Source of the DNA: Burkholderia sp. SRS-W-2-2016
Lineage (GTDB): Bacteria > Pseudomonadota > Gammaproteobacteria > Burkholderiales > Burkholderiaceae
DNA length: 64,000 bases
NCBI RefSeq assembly: GCF_001931485.1
Contig: NZ_MSDV01000022.1
Location: 57,667 to 121,666 of the forward strand
Reading direction: 5' to 3'
Under the pieces are notes generated by a model. It was not told the origin of the DNA and made no database searches. It saw nothing but the letters and a program-made list of their open reading frames with translations. The position numbers and the translations under genes were made by a program. Shown piece after piece: positions 56,249 through 63,924 of this stretch. Numbering within the stretch: the first letter of the stretch is position 1; each line of letters begins with the position of its first letter.

Positions 56249-57312
56249 TGACAACGATCGACAAAAAGCTCTATATCTCCGACGTCACGCTGCGTGACGG
56301 CAGCCATGCGATTCGCCATCAGTACAGCATCGCTCATGTGAAGACGATCGCGGCCGCGCTCGATCAGGCGGGTGTCGATAGCATTGAAGTCGCGCATGGC
56401 GATGGTGTCGAAGGTTCCAGCTTCAATTATGGTTTTGGCGCGCATAGCGACGTGGAGTGGATCGCCGCAGCGGCCGAGAGCGTGAAGAACGCGAAGATCG
56501 CGACACTGCTGCTGCCAGGCATCGGCACGATGCACGATCTGCGCAATGCGTACGATGCCGGTGCGCGAGTGGTGCGGGTCGCTACGCATTGCACGGAAGC
56601 GGATGTGTCGCGTCAGCATCTGGAATTCGCGCGCGAACTCGGGATGGATCCGGTCGGCTTTCTGATGATGAGCCATATGACCACGCCGCAGAAGCTCGCC
56701 GAACAGGCGAAGCTGATGGAGAGTTATGGCGCGAGTTGCGTGTATGTGGTCGATTCGGGTGGCGCGCTGGGAATGAACGATATCCGCGATCGTTTTCGCG
56801 CGTTCAAGGATGTGCTCAAGGCCGACACGCAGACGGGCATGCATGCGCATCACAATCTGAGCCTTGGGGTGGCTAATTCATTGGTCGCGGTCGAGGAAGG
56901 CTGCGACCGGATCGATGCGAGTCTCGCGGGGATGGGGGCTGGCGCTGGGAATGCGCCGCTCGAGGTGTTTATCGCCGCGGCTGAACGCCAGGGTTGGAAT
57001 CACGGTTGCGATCTTTATCGCCTGATGGATGCGGCCGACGATCTGGTGCGGCCGTTGCAGGATCGGCCTGTCCGCGTGGATCGGGAGACGCTCGCTCTTG
57101 GTTATGCCGGGGTTTATTCCAGTTTCTTGCGGCATGCTGAAGTTGCTGCCAACAAGTATGGGCTCAAGACTGTCGATATTCTGGTCGAGCTCGGCCGACG
57201 CAAGATGGTCGGGGGGCAGGAAGACATGATCGTCGATGTCGCTCTCGATCTGCTTAAGCGTGATGCGCATGACGATGTCCGGGTTGGGGCTACCATGAGT
57301 GAAGCTGGCTGA
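56248..57312 (+). CDS. dmpG: 4-hydroxy-2-oxovalerate aldolase
   Basis: A 354-residue class II aldolase cleaving 4-hydroxy-2-oxopentanoate to pyruvate and acetaldehyde, which is passed directly to the acylating dehydrogenase. Active-site features: D-V-T-L-R-D-G-S-H near 13, the metal site H-A-H-H-N near 198 and V-D-S-G-G-A near 165. It closes the operon and is followed by a strong terminator. Codon choice drifts to more T- and A-ending codons over roughly the last 450 bases, though the protein stays typical. Confidence 0.96.
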   Translation: MTTIDKKLYISDVTLRDGSHAIRHQYSIAHVKTIAAALDQAGVDSIEVAHGDGVEGSSFNYGFGAHSDVEWIAAAAESVKNAKIATLLLPGIGTMHDLRNAYDAGARVVRVATHCTEADVSRQHLEFARELGMDPVGFLMMSHMTTPQKLAEQAKLMESYGASCVYVVDSGGALGMNDIRDRFRAFKDVLKADTQTGMHAHHNLSLGVANSLVAVEEGCDRIDASLAGMGAGAGNAPLEVFIAAAERQGWNHGCDLYRLMDAADDLVRPLQDRPVRVDRETLALGYAGVYSSFLRHAEVAANKYGLKTVDILVELGRRKMVGGQEDMIVDVALDLLKRDAHDDVRVGATMSEAG

Positions 57313-57350
57313 TTAGTTAGTAGCCCTTGGGTATCTCCACGCATCGATTC

Positions 57351-57378
57351 CGGCCCGCCGCACGCGGGCCGTTTTTTT
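57351..57378 (+). terminator. Rho-independent terminator of the meta-cleavage operon
   Basis: Stem CGGCCCGC (57351-57358) pairs with GCGGGCCG (57364-57371) and is followed by seven T's. It lies 38 bases past the aldolase stop. The rest of 57313-57632 shows no gene. Confidence 0.92.
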
Positions 57379-57632
57379 CCGGACGTCCGCCCGGCTAGCG
57401 TTTCGGACGACTGTGCGGCCAGGTGCAGCCGGTTAAGTGCGGCTCGAGTGCTCCCGGAATGGAGCGCTGGCAAGTTGGGAAAAATCAGCGGTTTTGTTCG
57501 CGCGCCGCGAGGAATCAGTCAACTGCCACGGAACGGAAAAGTAAGTGTAGATTAGGGCGTTGCCGCGACCTGCCGCTCAGACTTCGAACCGGTCGCCACA
57601 CGACATCGATCTGAAGTCGCAAAGGAACCGGA

Positions 57633-58106
57633 ATGAACACGAAGCACAGCAAGAAGGGACATCTTGAATCCGCGGCATCGCACCACGAGCATGCCGCACG
57701 ACATCACCAGGAGGCATCACGGCATTTCGAAGACAGCCGGGATCCTGGCCACGCCGGACATCAGGCTGTATTGGCACATGGCCATACACTGCTTGCGATC
57801 GACGAGGCGCAAGACGCTGGCGCGCACAGCGCCAACGCGCCATCAACCACGCCTCTATCGAGCGGCTCAAGCATAAGCGCGGCGGACGTGGCAAAACACC
57901 ATGCAGCAGCCGTGGACCTTCACCGGCAGGCGGCGCAACATATGCGCCACGCCATCAAGATCTTCGATCAGGATCGCAGCGCAGTTTCGCACGACGCACA
58001 ACTGGCTCTCTCCCTTGCGCTGCGCGCTCTATCTCACGGCAACGAGGCTGCCCGACTATTGGTGAAACTCGCGGCGAGTGGTGGTAGCGAGCGCACCGAA
58101 AGCTGA
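57633..58106 (+). CDS. Histidine-rich helical protein, unknown function
   Basis: A 157-residue soluble protein with 20 histidines, spaced in amphipathic helices: S-H-H-E-H-A-A-R-H-H-Q-E-A-S-R-H near 16-31 and A-K-H-H-A-A-A-V-D-L-H-R-Q-A-A-Q-H near 88-104. A middle region (62-83) is Ser/Ala/Pro rich. No signal peptide or membrane segment is seen. The His clusters at helical spacing suggest metal binding or buffering. A weak AAAGGAACC run precedes the ATG. It stands alone between the meta operon terminator and a convergent zinc-ribbon gene. Confidence 0.65.
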   Translation: MNTKHSKKGHLESAASHHEHAARHHQEASRHFEDSRDPGHAGHQAVLAHGHTLLAIDEAQDAGAHSANAPSTTPLSSGSSISAADVAKHHAAAVDLHRQAAQHMRHAIKIFDQDRSAVSHDAQLALSLALRALSHGNEAARLLVKLAASGGSERTES

Positions 58107-58216
58107 ATGGCTTTCTGCGGTGCGGACGCGACCACCGGTTCTCGCCCGGTCCTCGGGGCACGCCTTGAAGGTTTCCTCATTGATCGGCGCAGTGTATTCT
58201 GACGCGCCACTCTCCA

Positions 58217-58600
58217 CTAGGTCGCTCGCTGCAGCAGGTCTCTTGCAAAAGACTTCGCATGCGCCACCGCCTCTTCCGCGTCGACGAACACACCAAGCTG
58301 ATCCCAATGTTCCTCGGCTGCGTAGGTTCCTTTCATACCAAGGGCCCTCTGAACGCGCAGCTGCGCGGCGTACCTGCCGTCCTCCACTACTCGCGCAGTC
58401 GCTATGACCTTGTGCGGAAGGTCAGATCTTTCAGGCTGAACCAACGCGACAGGACCGCCAGGCACGCCGATATCGTTTAACTCGCTCCTGGTGTTGCAAT
58501 CCGGGCAGTAGAAGCACCACCCCCCGTCCTCGTGACGGGATCTAACCTGCCCGCGAGCCAGCACGGCACGACACTCGACATTTTCGCAAATGAATGGCAT
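58217..58600 (-). CDS. Small zinc-ribbon-like protein, unknown function
   Basis: A 127-residue protein with an N-terminal pair C-E-N-V-E-C (residues 5-10) and a second pair C-P-D-C (about 32-35) preceded by C-F-Y, a likely four-cysteine zinc ribbon. The C-terminal 60 residues (V-V-E-D-G-R-Y-A-A-Q-L-R-V to V-D-A-E-E-A-V-A-H-A-K) look like a small alpha/beta domain similar in style to phage or plasmid accessory proteins. It lies 265 bases from the stop of the UvrD-type gene on the same strand. No function is assigned. Confidence 0.6.
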   Translation of the reverse strand: MPFICENVECRAVLARGQVRSRHEDGGWCFYCPDCNTRSELNDIGVPGGPVALVQPERSDLPHKVIATARVVEDGRYAAQLRVQRALGMKGTYAAEEHWDQLGVFVDAEEAVAHAKSFARDLLQRAT

Positions 58601-58635
58601 GGCAGTCTCCGGTTTTGTTTGGAGAAAATCCTAGC

Positions 58636-58788
58636 ATGTCCGGTGAGGAACGACCATCGGCATTGTTGCCGCGCACAGAAGAAGATCGACCCGATCGCGT
58701 GAACATCCTCGTGAACGACAACGGAAAGATTACCGACATTCGCTTCTTTCAGGTTTCGTCGAGCAATTGCGCCGCTCGACTAGCCTAA
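58636..58788 (+). CDS. Doubtful small ORF
   Basis: Fifty codons starting M-S-G-E-E-R-P-S, with GGAGAAAA about ten bases upstream and a V-N-I-L-V-N-D-N-G-K-I-T-D-I-R-F-F segment that looks protein-like. No family is recognised. It is divergent from the zinc-ribbon gene and the coding case is weak. Confidence 0.2.
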   Translation: MSGEERPSALLPRTEEDRPDRVNILVNDNGKITDIRFFQVSSSNCAARLA

Positions 58789-58865
58789 GAAGATGAAATC
58801 TCGCTAGTCAACTACTGACATGACCAGCGGCAATGGTGAATGCCAACAGATAGACCGTCGATGGA

Positions 58866-60335
58866 TCATGCCCGTTGCGAAGCAAACAGGCGCAGGAGGA
58901 TCTCGCGAAGCTCAGACACGTCCAGAAGATGTCTTGCCCGGGTAAAAGCAACGTACAGAAGACGCAGTTCATCGTCGTCCACCGTCAGACGTCCATCCAC
59001 GGTCCTGTACAAAAAATCATTGGTCACCTTGACCCGCTTCCATTCAAGGCCCTTGGCCCGATGCACCGTGGAAATGACGTAATCTGCGCCAGCTTCAGGC
59101 GTAACCCGCAGTGCCAGCGATCGCAGGTAACCGGTCCCAAGTTCATCGACGATGCGCACGATGGGCAACAGGTCCGCGCCGGCCGTGCTTCGGGCGAACG
59201 ACTGGGCATCTTTCCAGGTTTCGAAGAGCGAAAACGCTGCGGGTCTGAATGCCCGGCGTCCGGCAAGCAAGGCATCTGCGCCGTCAGCGTAGGCCACGAT
59301 TTCAGCGGGGCTCATACGGATAGATGGTTTGTGCCCCGCCTCAATGCCGGACGCGAAATGCCAGATCGCCGACACATTCTTGCGACAGAGGATCGCGTCG
59401 ACCGGCGGCGCATCCAATGGGTCTTCGACGCCAATCGAGTTAATAGAATCCTGCCCCCGCACGGGCACCTGCTCGCCCATCAGTCCAAGTAGCCGGCTGG
59501 CCAATGCCGCAATCGTGGGACCAAAGCGGAACGATTCGGTCAACGCATGCTCGGGCGCTTCAATTTGTGCCATCGCGTTCACAGCGCCACGCCATTCGTA
59601 AATCTGCTGGTAGGGATCCCCCACGTAGACGATCTGGGCGTGTGACTGTCGACTCAAGATCCACAACATCACCTCGTCGCTATCCTGTGCTTCATCGAAC
59701 AGGATGAAGTCGGATTCGATACGGGGATCTGACTGCGCCCAGACCTTCAGGTAGACGTCAGGAATGATTGCGCTGCGACCGCGCGGATCGGTGCTTTCGC
59801 CCCACAGCCGCGCCACGTACGGACGAAGACCCTCACGGAGCCAGGCGGCGGCCCTTTCGTCGATCTTCTCGTCGACGGGGACATGACTCGCTAGCGGTAC
59901 GTCGTCCGCGGAACGGCAGAACCGGCCCAGCCCATCGACAATCATCCGACCCAGTTCGAACGCGGTCAGCTCGACCGTCTTTCCTGTAACAAGTGGGACC
60001 TCCACCGGACCGAGGCCATGGCGGGACGCCAGCTCGTGCGGTGGCTCTTCCGGGATATTCACCCGCTTCGCAAGCGCGGGCGGGACAGATCTGTATGCCA
60101 GCGAGTGAATGGTTCCAGTTGAAACGTTGCGGGGAAAGCCGCGCCTTGCGTGGTCGGCGATCTCGCGATTGAACGCCAGGTAAACACCGTGCTGACCGCC
60201 AAGCTGGTTTGCCACCAGACGCAGTGTCGAAGTCTTTCCCGCTCCGGCGTACGCCTTGATTTTCATGTTACTGCCGCACGGAACAGCATCCAGAATCGCC
60301 TGCTGTTCCGTTGTCGGTTTCAATGCCTGAACCAT
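58866..60335 (-). CDS. UvrD/Rep-type (SF1) DNA helicase
   Basis: A 489-residue superfamily 1 helicase, shorter than UvrD (about 720). Motifs: Q-motif T-T-E-Q-Q-A-I near 8, Walker A A-G-A-G-K-T near 30-35, motif II F-D-E-A-Q-D near 213, motif III G-D-P-Y-Q-Q-I-Y-E-W-R-G-A near 237-249, motif V V-H-R-A-K-G-L-E-W near 428 and motif VI L-Y-V-A-F-T-R-A-R near 464. The compact form resembles FBH1-like or plasmid/defence-associated UvrD proteins. No nuclease, OLD-family ATPase or other defence partner is adjacent, so the role may be recombination or repair. It overlaps no neighbour. Confidence 0.9.
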   Translation of the reverse strand: MVQALKPTTEQQAILDAVPCGSNMKIKAYAGAGKTSTLRLVANQLGGQHGVYLAFNREIADHARRGFPRNVSTGTIHSLAYRSVPPALAKRVNIPEEPPHELASRHGLGPVEVPLVTGKTVELTAFELGRMIVDGLGRFCRSADDVPLASHVPVDEKIDERAAAWLREGLRPYVARLWGESTDPRGRSAIIPDVYLKVWAQSDPRIESDFILFDEAQDSDEVMLWILSRQSHAQIVYVGDPYQQIYEWRGAVNAMAQIEAPEHALTESFRFGPTIAALASRLLGLMGEQVPVRGQDSINSIGVEDPLDAPPVDAILCRKNVSAIWHFASGIEAGHKPSIRMSPAEIVAYADGADALLAGRRAFRPAAFSLFETWKDAQSFARSTAGADLLPIVRIVDELGTGYLRSLALRVTPEAGADYVISTVHRAKGLEWKRVKVTNDFLYRTVDGRLTVDDDELRLLYVAFTRARHLLDVSELREILLRLFASQRA

Positions 60336-60764
60336 GGGGGACCGTGTCGTTCCTGAAGAAATGGCCGGCGCGCAATGCCAGTTGTGCTGTTGCCACCGGC
60401 CAGCGCCTGATCGGAATGATCATCCATACATTGAAGGCCCGTCGCAACTGACAGCACCGCCTTCGCAATACCTGGCGTGACGGCACGTTACCGCTTACAG
60501 AAAACTTTCAATCATCAAACGCTTAAACAATTAGGCATCCGCGGGACCTGTCGCACTGCACACGCGGGAAAACCCTTTATATTGCACTGCACAATCTCCG
60601 TCCGATAGATGTTATAGTGCACCGCACAATCCTCGTCCGATCGGCAAATGCGATCTGACGACCGCGTCCGGCGTTGCCCGGTTGCGGACAGACATGCTGC
60701 TGAAGGTGATCCGACGCGCCTGTCAGCTTCGCCAGTTCCTGTTAGCCATCAAAATGAGGTCTCT
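60336..60764. other. 429-bp divergent spacer with repeated GCAC-GCACA motifs
   Basis: Contains the promoter of the helicase on the left and, near the right end, the repeat set at 60553-60641 and the ribosome site of the small GTG-started peptide. No other gene is seen. Confidence 0.55.
60553..60641. repeat. Three copies of a GCAC(T/C)GCACA motif
   Basis: GCACTGCACA occurs at 60553 and 60584, and GCACCGCACA at 60619. The last two extend into nearly identical 24-base blocks (60583-60606 and 60618-60641) ending GTCCGAT. Starts are 31 and 35 bases apart, about three helical turns. They lie 125-210 bases upstream of the small peptide gene and look like a regulator-binding array. Confidence 0.75.
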
Positions 60765-60920
60765 GTGAAATATCTTCCCCGCATCGCCGCGTCTGGAGCG
60801 CTCCTGGTCGTCGCTCTCGGCGTCGTTACGTTCGCCCAGATCAAATTCGCTCCGCAGTCCGCCGAGGCCAACCCGGTCGCACGGATCGTCCTGAACGTCG
60901 AGTCGCAACTGAACGACTGA
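60765..60920 (+). CDS. Small membrane or exported peptide (51 aa)
   Basis: GTG 60765 has TGAGG six bases upstream and opens M-K-Y-L-P-R-I-A-A-S-G-A-L-L-V-V-A. This is a basic start plus a 17-residue hydrophobic segment, followed by a short polar tail ending N-V-E-S-Q-L-N-D. It reads as a single-pass membrane peptide or signal peptide with a tiny mature part cut after S-A-E-A. A longer frame from an ATG at 60648 runs through the upstream repeats and has no better character. No family is recognised. Confidence 0.5.
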   Translation: MKYLPRIAASGALLVVALGVVTFAQIKFAPQSAEANPVARIVLNVESQLND

Positions 60921-60964
60921 GCGACTCCACCGCTGCATGTAGCCCGCACCCCGCAGGCAAAGAA

Positions 60965-60998
60965 AAACCCGCCAGGCTCGAAGAGTTCTGGCGGGTTT
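60965..60998. terminator. Bidirectional hairpin terminator
   Basis: AAACCCGCCAG (60965-60975) pairs perfectly with CTGGCGGGTTT (60988-60998). The minus-strand reading ends in five T's, so it best ends leftward transcripts such as that of the broken gene at 61017-61514. It can also end the small peptide mRNA. Confidence 0.85.
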
Positions 60999-61016
60999 GA
61001 GCTATTGATTCCGGAT

Positions 61017-61514
61017 TCACATACCAGGCGATGGTAATGGAGTAGACGCCTGCTCAGGCACCTCCAACCAGTCGGCCTCCATGTCCACAGCACCCAACAC
61101 CTTGGCCAGCTCACCCATCGCCAATTCATCACCTGCTGCGACGGTGCAGGCTCACGCTTTGACGCGTCCGGCTTGTTCAGCCTTGCGTCCCGCCATACAG
61201 GAGCGCGTGGCGTCACTAGCTTCATCGAGCGCTTCCTGAATCAGGCCACCGTCGTCCGGGAATCCTATAACGTCAAACCAACTGGCGCGGAATTCTTCAG
61301 CTTGCAGCGTCTCGGTGTGCCGCGCAATCGCGTATTCAGCATCCTGTAGCACTATCCTTGCTGCCCGTGTTATATGTCCCCTCTCCAGTCGATAGGAAAA
61401 GCAATCGAGGTATCTTAGTTTCGAATGCTCCGTCGAGCGGCAAATCCACCAGCCGAGCACAGACCGAACGCCCACAGGTGGCTTCGCCGCGTTGAAAGAT
61501 GCGGATGCGAACAC
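61017..61514 (-). pseudogene. Unknown gene interrupted by an in-frame TGA
   Basis: A single frame runs from 61514 to TGA 61017 apart from one internal TGA (61152-61154). Before it the product is protein-like: L-E-R-G-H-I-T-R-A-A-R-I-V-L-Q, then F-D-V-I-G-F-P-D-D-G-G-L-I. After it the same frame continues with D-E-L-A-M-G-E-L-A-K-V-L-G-A-V-D-M-E-A-D to P-S-P-G-M. The two pieces look like one protein of about 165 residues with a nonsense change, or a shortened gene plus remnant. No family is recognised. The hairpin at 60965-60998 fits its 3' end. Confidence 0.45.
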
Positions 61515-62130
61515 ATTTTTGCCGAAGAGATTCGCGATAGGTGGGCATCAGTAGCCGATATTCTCGGCCACGAGTTCAGTGTTATCGGTCAGCACTGCAA
61601 TCGTGCACGTCCTGGATACAGCCGCCTGTCCATCAACCTGACAATGCCCACGGTGCTCTCGGCTACTGCATTCGGTCAGTGCAATGCGAAATCGGCTGCG
61701 CGGACAGTCAAGGCTGTTGTTTGCTCGCTTGACACCGGGCCCGCTAACGAGCGTTAACGATTGCAAAATTTGCATTTATTTCATTGCATCCATCTTGCGT
61801 AGTGCCATACCTTACCAAGGTAGAGGTCACCGCCAGTTAATTTTATTAATAACAATTTTTTAATCCGTATTAGGACGTGGTCGATTTCTGTCTTGCCGCC
61901 ATGCCGTTAGGCATGTCGTCCTGATGAATTTGACGTTGGTCGACCATTTGTCGCTCGATCATCATAACTATGGAAATCCACATGCGCATTGACTAGGGTC
62001 GATCCTTTCTCCGAGTCGAACGTCCTGAAGTTCGATCAAATTACCGCCTATATCTTTATTCAGCCTTTTATGAAAAGACAAATCTTTTTTCCAGTCTAAT
62101 ATTTAAATAAAATTTTCCGGGACTTAACTC
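61515..62130. other. 616-bp spacer becoming AT-rich, no gene seen
   Basis: Composition falls from typical GC-rich to clearly AT-rich after about 61760 (runs such as TTAATTTTATTAATAAC near 61838). No coding frame has support. The right end holds the promoter of the AT-rich lipoprotein gene. Confidence 0.6.
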
Positions 62131-62628
62131 ATGAAATCATTGATTACGCTTCTTGCAATTTCGATTTTGGCAAGCACCACAGCCTGCACACAAATGCCAT
62201 CAAGCACCGACAATCAAGCGGATAAATTTTCCCCGAGCTATATTAGGCAGCACATTGTGGTAGGAAAAACCACACAAGCCGAAGTGGTTGCGCTTTATGG
62301 AAATTCGAATTCAAAGCAGACTAAAGATGATGGCAGAGAAACCTGGTTCTACAATGAAAGTTCTGCATCCACTCCAAATGCCATGGAGCGTATGGGTGGG
62401 ATGCTTAGCGGAATCACATCTGGTTTATCCCAAATGGGGTTGCCTACAGCCCAAAATGGTGTAGGCGCTGTTAGTGATCAAGTTAATGGGGCCAACAGAA
62501 GGGTTAATGGCGCTAAAACGGTCATGAATTCTGCCCAGAATGAAAAGGCGGCGAATGGAAGCGGCTATGCACACCAGCTATTCATCGACTTTAATAGTAA
62601 GGGTATAGTTACTCATTGGTGGAATTGA
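62131..62628 (+). CDS. AT-rich lipoprotein, SmpA/BamE-like, probably acquired
   Basis: A 165-residue lipoprotein: signal M-K-S-L-I-T-L-L-A-I-S-I-L-A-S-T-T-A-C with Cys19. It has a BamE/SmpA-type opening I-V-V-G-K-T-T-Q-A-E-V-V-A-L-Y-G-N, strand E-T-W-F-Y-N, a Gly/Ser/Asn-rich low-complexity insert (about 88-145), and a closing strand H-Q-L-F-I-D-F-N-S-K-G-I-V. Base composition is far more AT than the rest of the window, and codons are unlike the neighbours, so it is probably a horizontal arrival. The next feature is an IS element. Confidence 0.82.
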   Translation: MKSLITLLAISILASTTACTQMPSSTDNQADKFSPSYIRQHIVVGKTTQAEVVALYGNSNSKQTKDDGRETWFYNESSASTPNAMERMGGMLSGITSGLSQMGLPTAQNGVGAVSDQVNGANRRVNGAKTVMNSAQNEKAANGSGYAHQLFIDFNSKGIVTHWWN

Positions 62629-62726
62629 AAGCTGTTAAGGATGGTCTGAAACGCCTTATTCGTCAGGTTGACCGAATCTGGCAAATAGAGAAAATCTGAT
62701 GATGCTTGCCGATTGTTGATGAATAG

Positions 62727-63838
62727 GGGGGTGCGGACAAAATCTTGGACTACCTGGAGGTAGTCCGTGTACTCATACGAAGAGCGCATTCGAGCAGTTC
62801 GGCTGTATCTGAAGTTAGGCAAGCGCATCAGGGCGACCATCAGGCAGCTGGGTTCCCCGACAAAGAATTCGCTGAAGGCCTGGCACCGCGAATACGAACA
62901 GTGTCATGATTTGCGAGCCGGCTATGTTCGTGTTGCGCCAAGGTATTCAGCCGAACAGAAGCGGATTGACGCCCTGAAGCAAACCTATGCGTTACCGGAG
63001 TTGCTTTCCGTGCTGGGGCTTGCCCGCAGTTCCTACTTCTATCATCGTGGACGCCTGCTATTGGCAGACAAGTATGCAGCCGCACGTGGCGTCATCGCAA
63101 ACATCTTCGAGCTCAATTACCGCTGCTACGGCTATCGCCGGATCCGCGCAGCACTAGGCAGGCACCAGGTATTCATCTCGGAGAAGGTCGTGCGACGTTT
63201 AATGCGGCAGGAAGGTCTGACTGCTGCTACAACCAGACGACGCCGCTACGGCTCCTATCGTGGAGAAATCAGCCCCGCGCCAGAGAACCTCATCAATCGC
63301 GATTTCCATGCGGCCGCTCCTAATCAGAAATGGCTTACCGACATCACCGAATTCCAGATCCCGACGGGCAAGGTCCATCCGTCGCCGCTGATCGACTGCT
63401 TCGACGGTCTTGTCGTGAGTTGGACGATCGGCACGCGGCCAGATGCTGAACTCGTCAATACCATGCTGGATTCGGCCATCGAGTTGACCGCTGATAGTGA
63501 TGATCGGCCGGTGGTCCACTCCGATCGCGGTGCGCACTATCGTTGGCCAGGATGGTTATCGCGGATGCGCGATACCAGACTTGTTTGCTCCATGTCACGC
63601 AGAGGATGCTCACCTGATAACGCGGCCTGTGAAGGTTTCTTCGGCCGGCTCAAACGGAACTGTTCTATCCTCGTGACTGGCTATGACGGTTGATGACTTC
63701 ACTGAGGTCCTTGACTCGTATATCCGCTGGTACAACGCGACCCGGATCAAGGTCTCGCTCGGCTCCCTGAGCCCACTCGAATACCGGGAAAGTCTTGGAA
63801 TCGTGGCATAACCAGTCCAAGTTTTTAGCCGCACCCCC
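62727..63838. mobile_element. Degenerate IS3-family insertion sequence
   Basis: Bounded by 25-bp inverted ends, left 62727-62751 and right 63814-63838 (22 of 25 positions match; both begin GGGGGTGCGG and end CTTGGACT inward). It contains one broken transposase gene. The flanks TAG and ACG do not form a target duplication. It lies about 85 bases from the end of the rRNA operon. At about 1.1 kb it is shorter than usual for the family, agreeing with the internal loss in its transposase. Confidence 0.88.
62767..63811 (+). pseudogene. IS3-family transposase, internally deleted and frameshifted
   Basis: Starting at GTG 62767, the N-terminal helix-turn-helix (Y-E-E-R-I-R-A-V-R-L-Y to L-K-A-W-H-R-E-Y) passes at about residue 66 straight into L-P-E-L-L-S-V-L-G-L-A-R-S-S-Y-F-Y, so the middle part, normally more than 100 residues with a second helix-turn-helix and coiled coil, is missing in frame. 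The DDE core is visible: W-L-T-D-I-T near 192, H-S-D-R-G near 254, E in A-C-E-G-F-F-G near 291. After G-R-L-K near 63650 the match needs one frame change (a lost A), and another near 63693, before the C-terminal S-Y-I-R-W-Y-N ends at TAA 63811. It cannot make an active enzyme. Confidence 0.85.
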
Positions 63839-63870
63839 ACGGAGGCAGTTTCTACTGCAAATCAACGGCC

Positions 63871-63906
63871 AAAACCCCGGTTCTCGCTGGGAGACACCGG
63901 GGTTCT
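63871..63906 (-). terminator. rRNA operon terminator
   Basis: AACCCCGG (63873-63880) pairs with CCGGGGTT (63897-63904). Read on the minus strand the stem is followed by TTTT. It lies about 20 bases beyond the 5S 3' end, as expected for an rrn operon. Confidence 0.85.
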
Positions 63907-63924
63907 GGACATACAGCATAAGGA

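Noticed and set aside
58866..60335. UvrD-type helicase as the GajB half of a Gabija defence pair
   Set aside because: No OLD-family nuclease-ATPase (GajA) lies on either side.
61152..61154. TGA as a selenocysteine codon
   Set aside because: No selenocysteine insertion hairpin or known selenoprotein context is evident; a nonsense change is simpler.
63640..63700. Programmed frameshift in the IS transposase
   Set aside because: IS3 programmed slippage is between orfA and orfB near the start, not at two sites in the C-terminus; these look like decay.
62724..63841. Target-site duplication around the IS element
   Set aside because: The flanking trinucleotides TAG and ACG differ.
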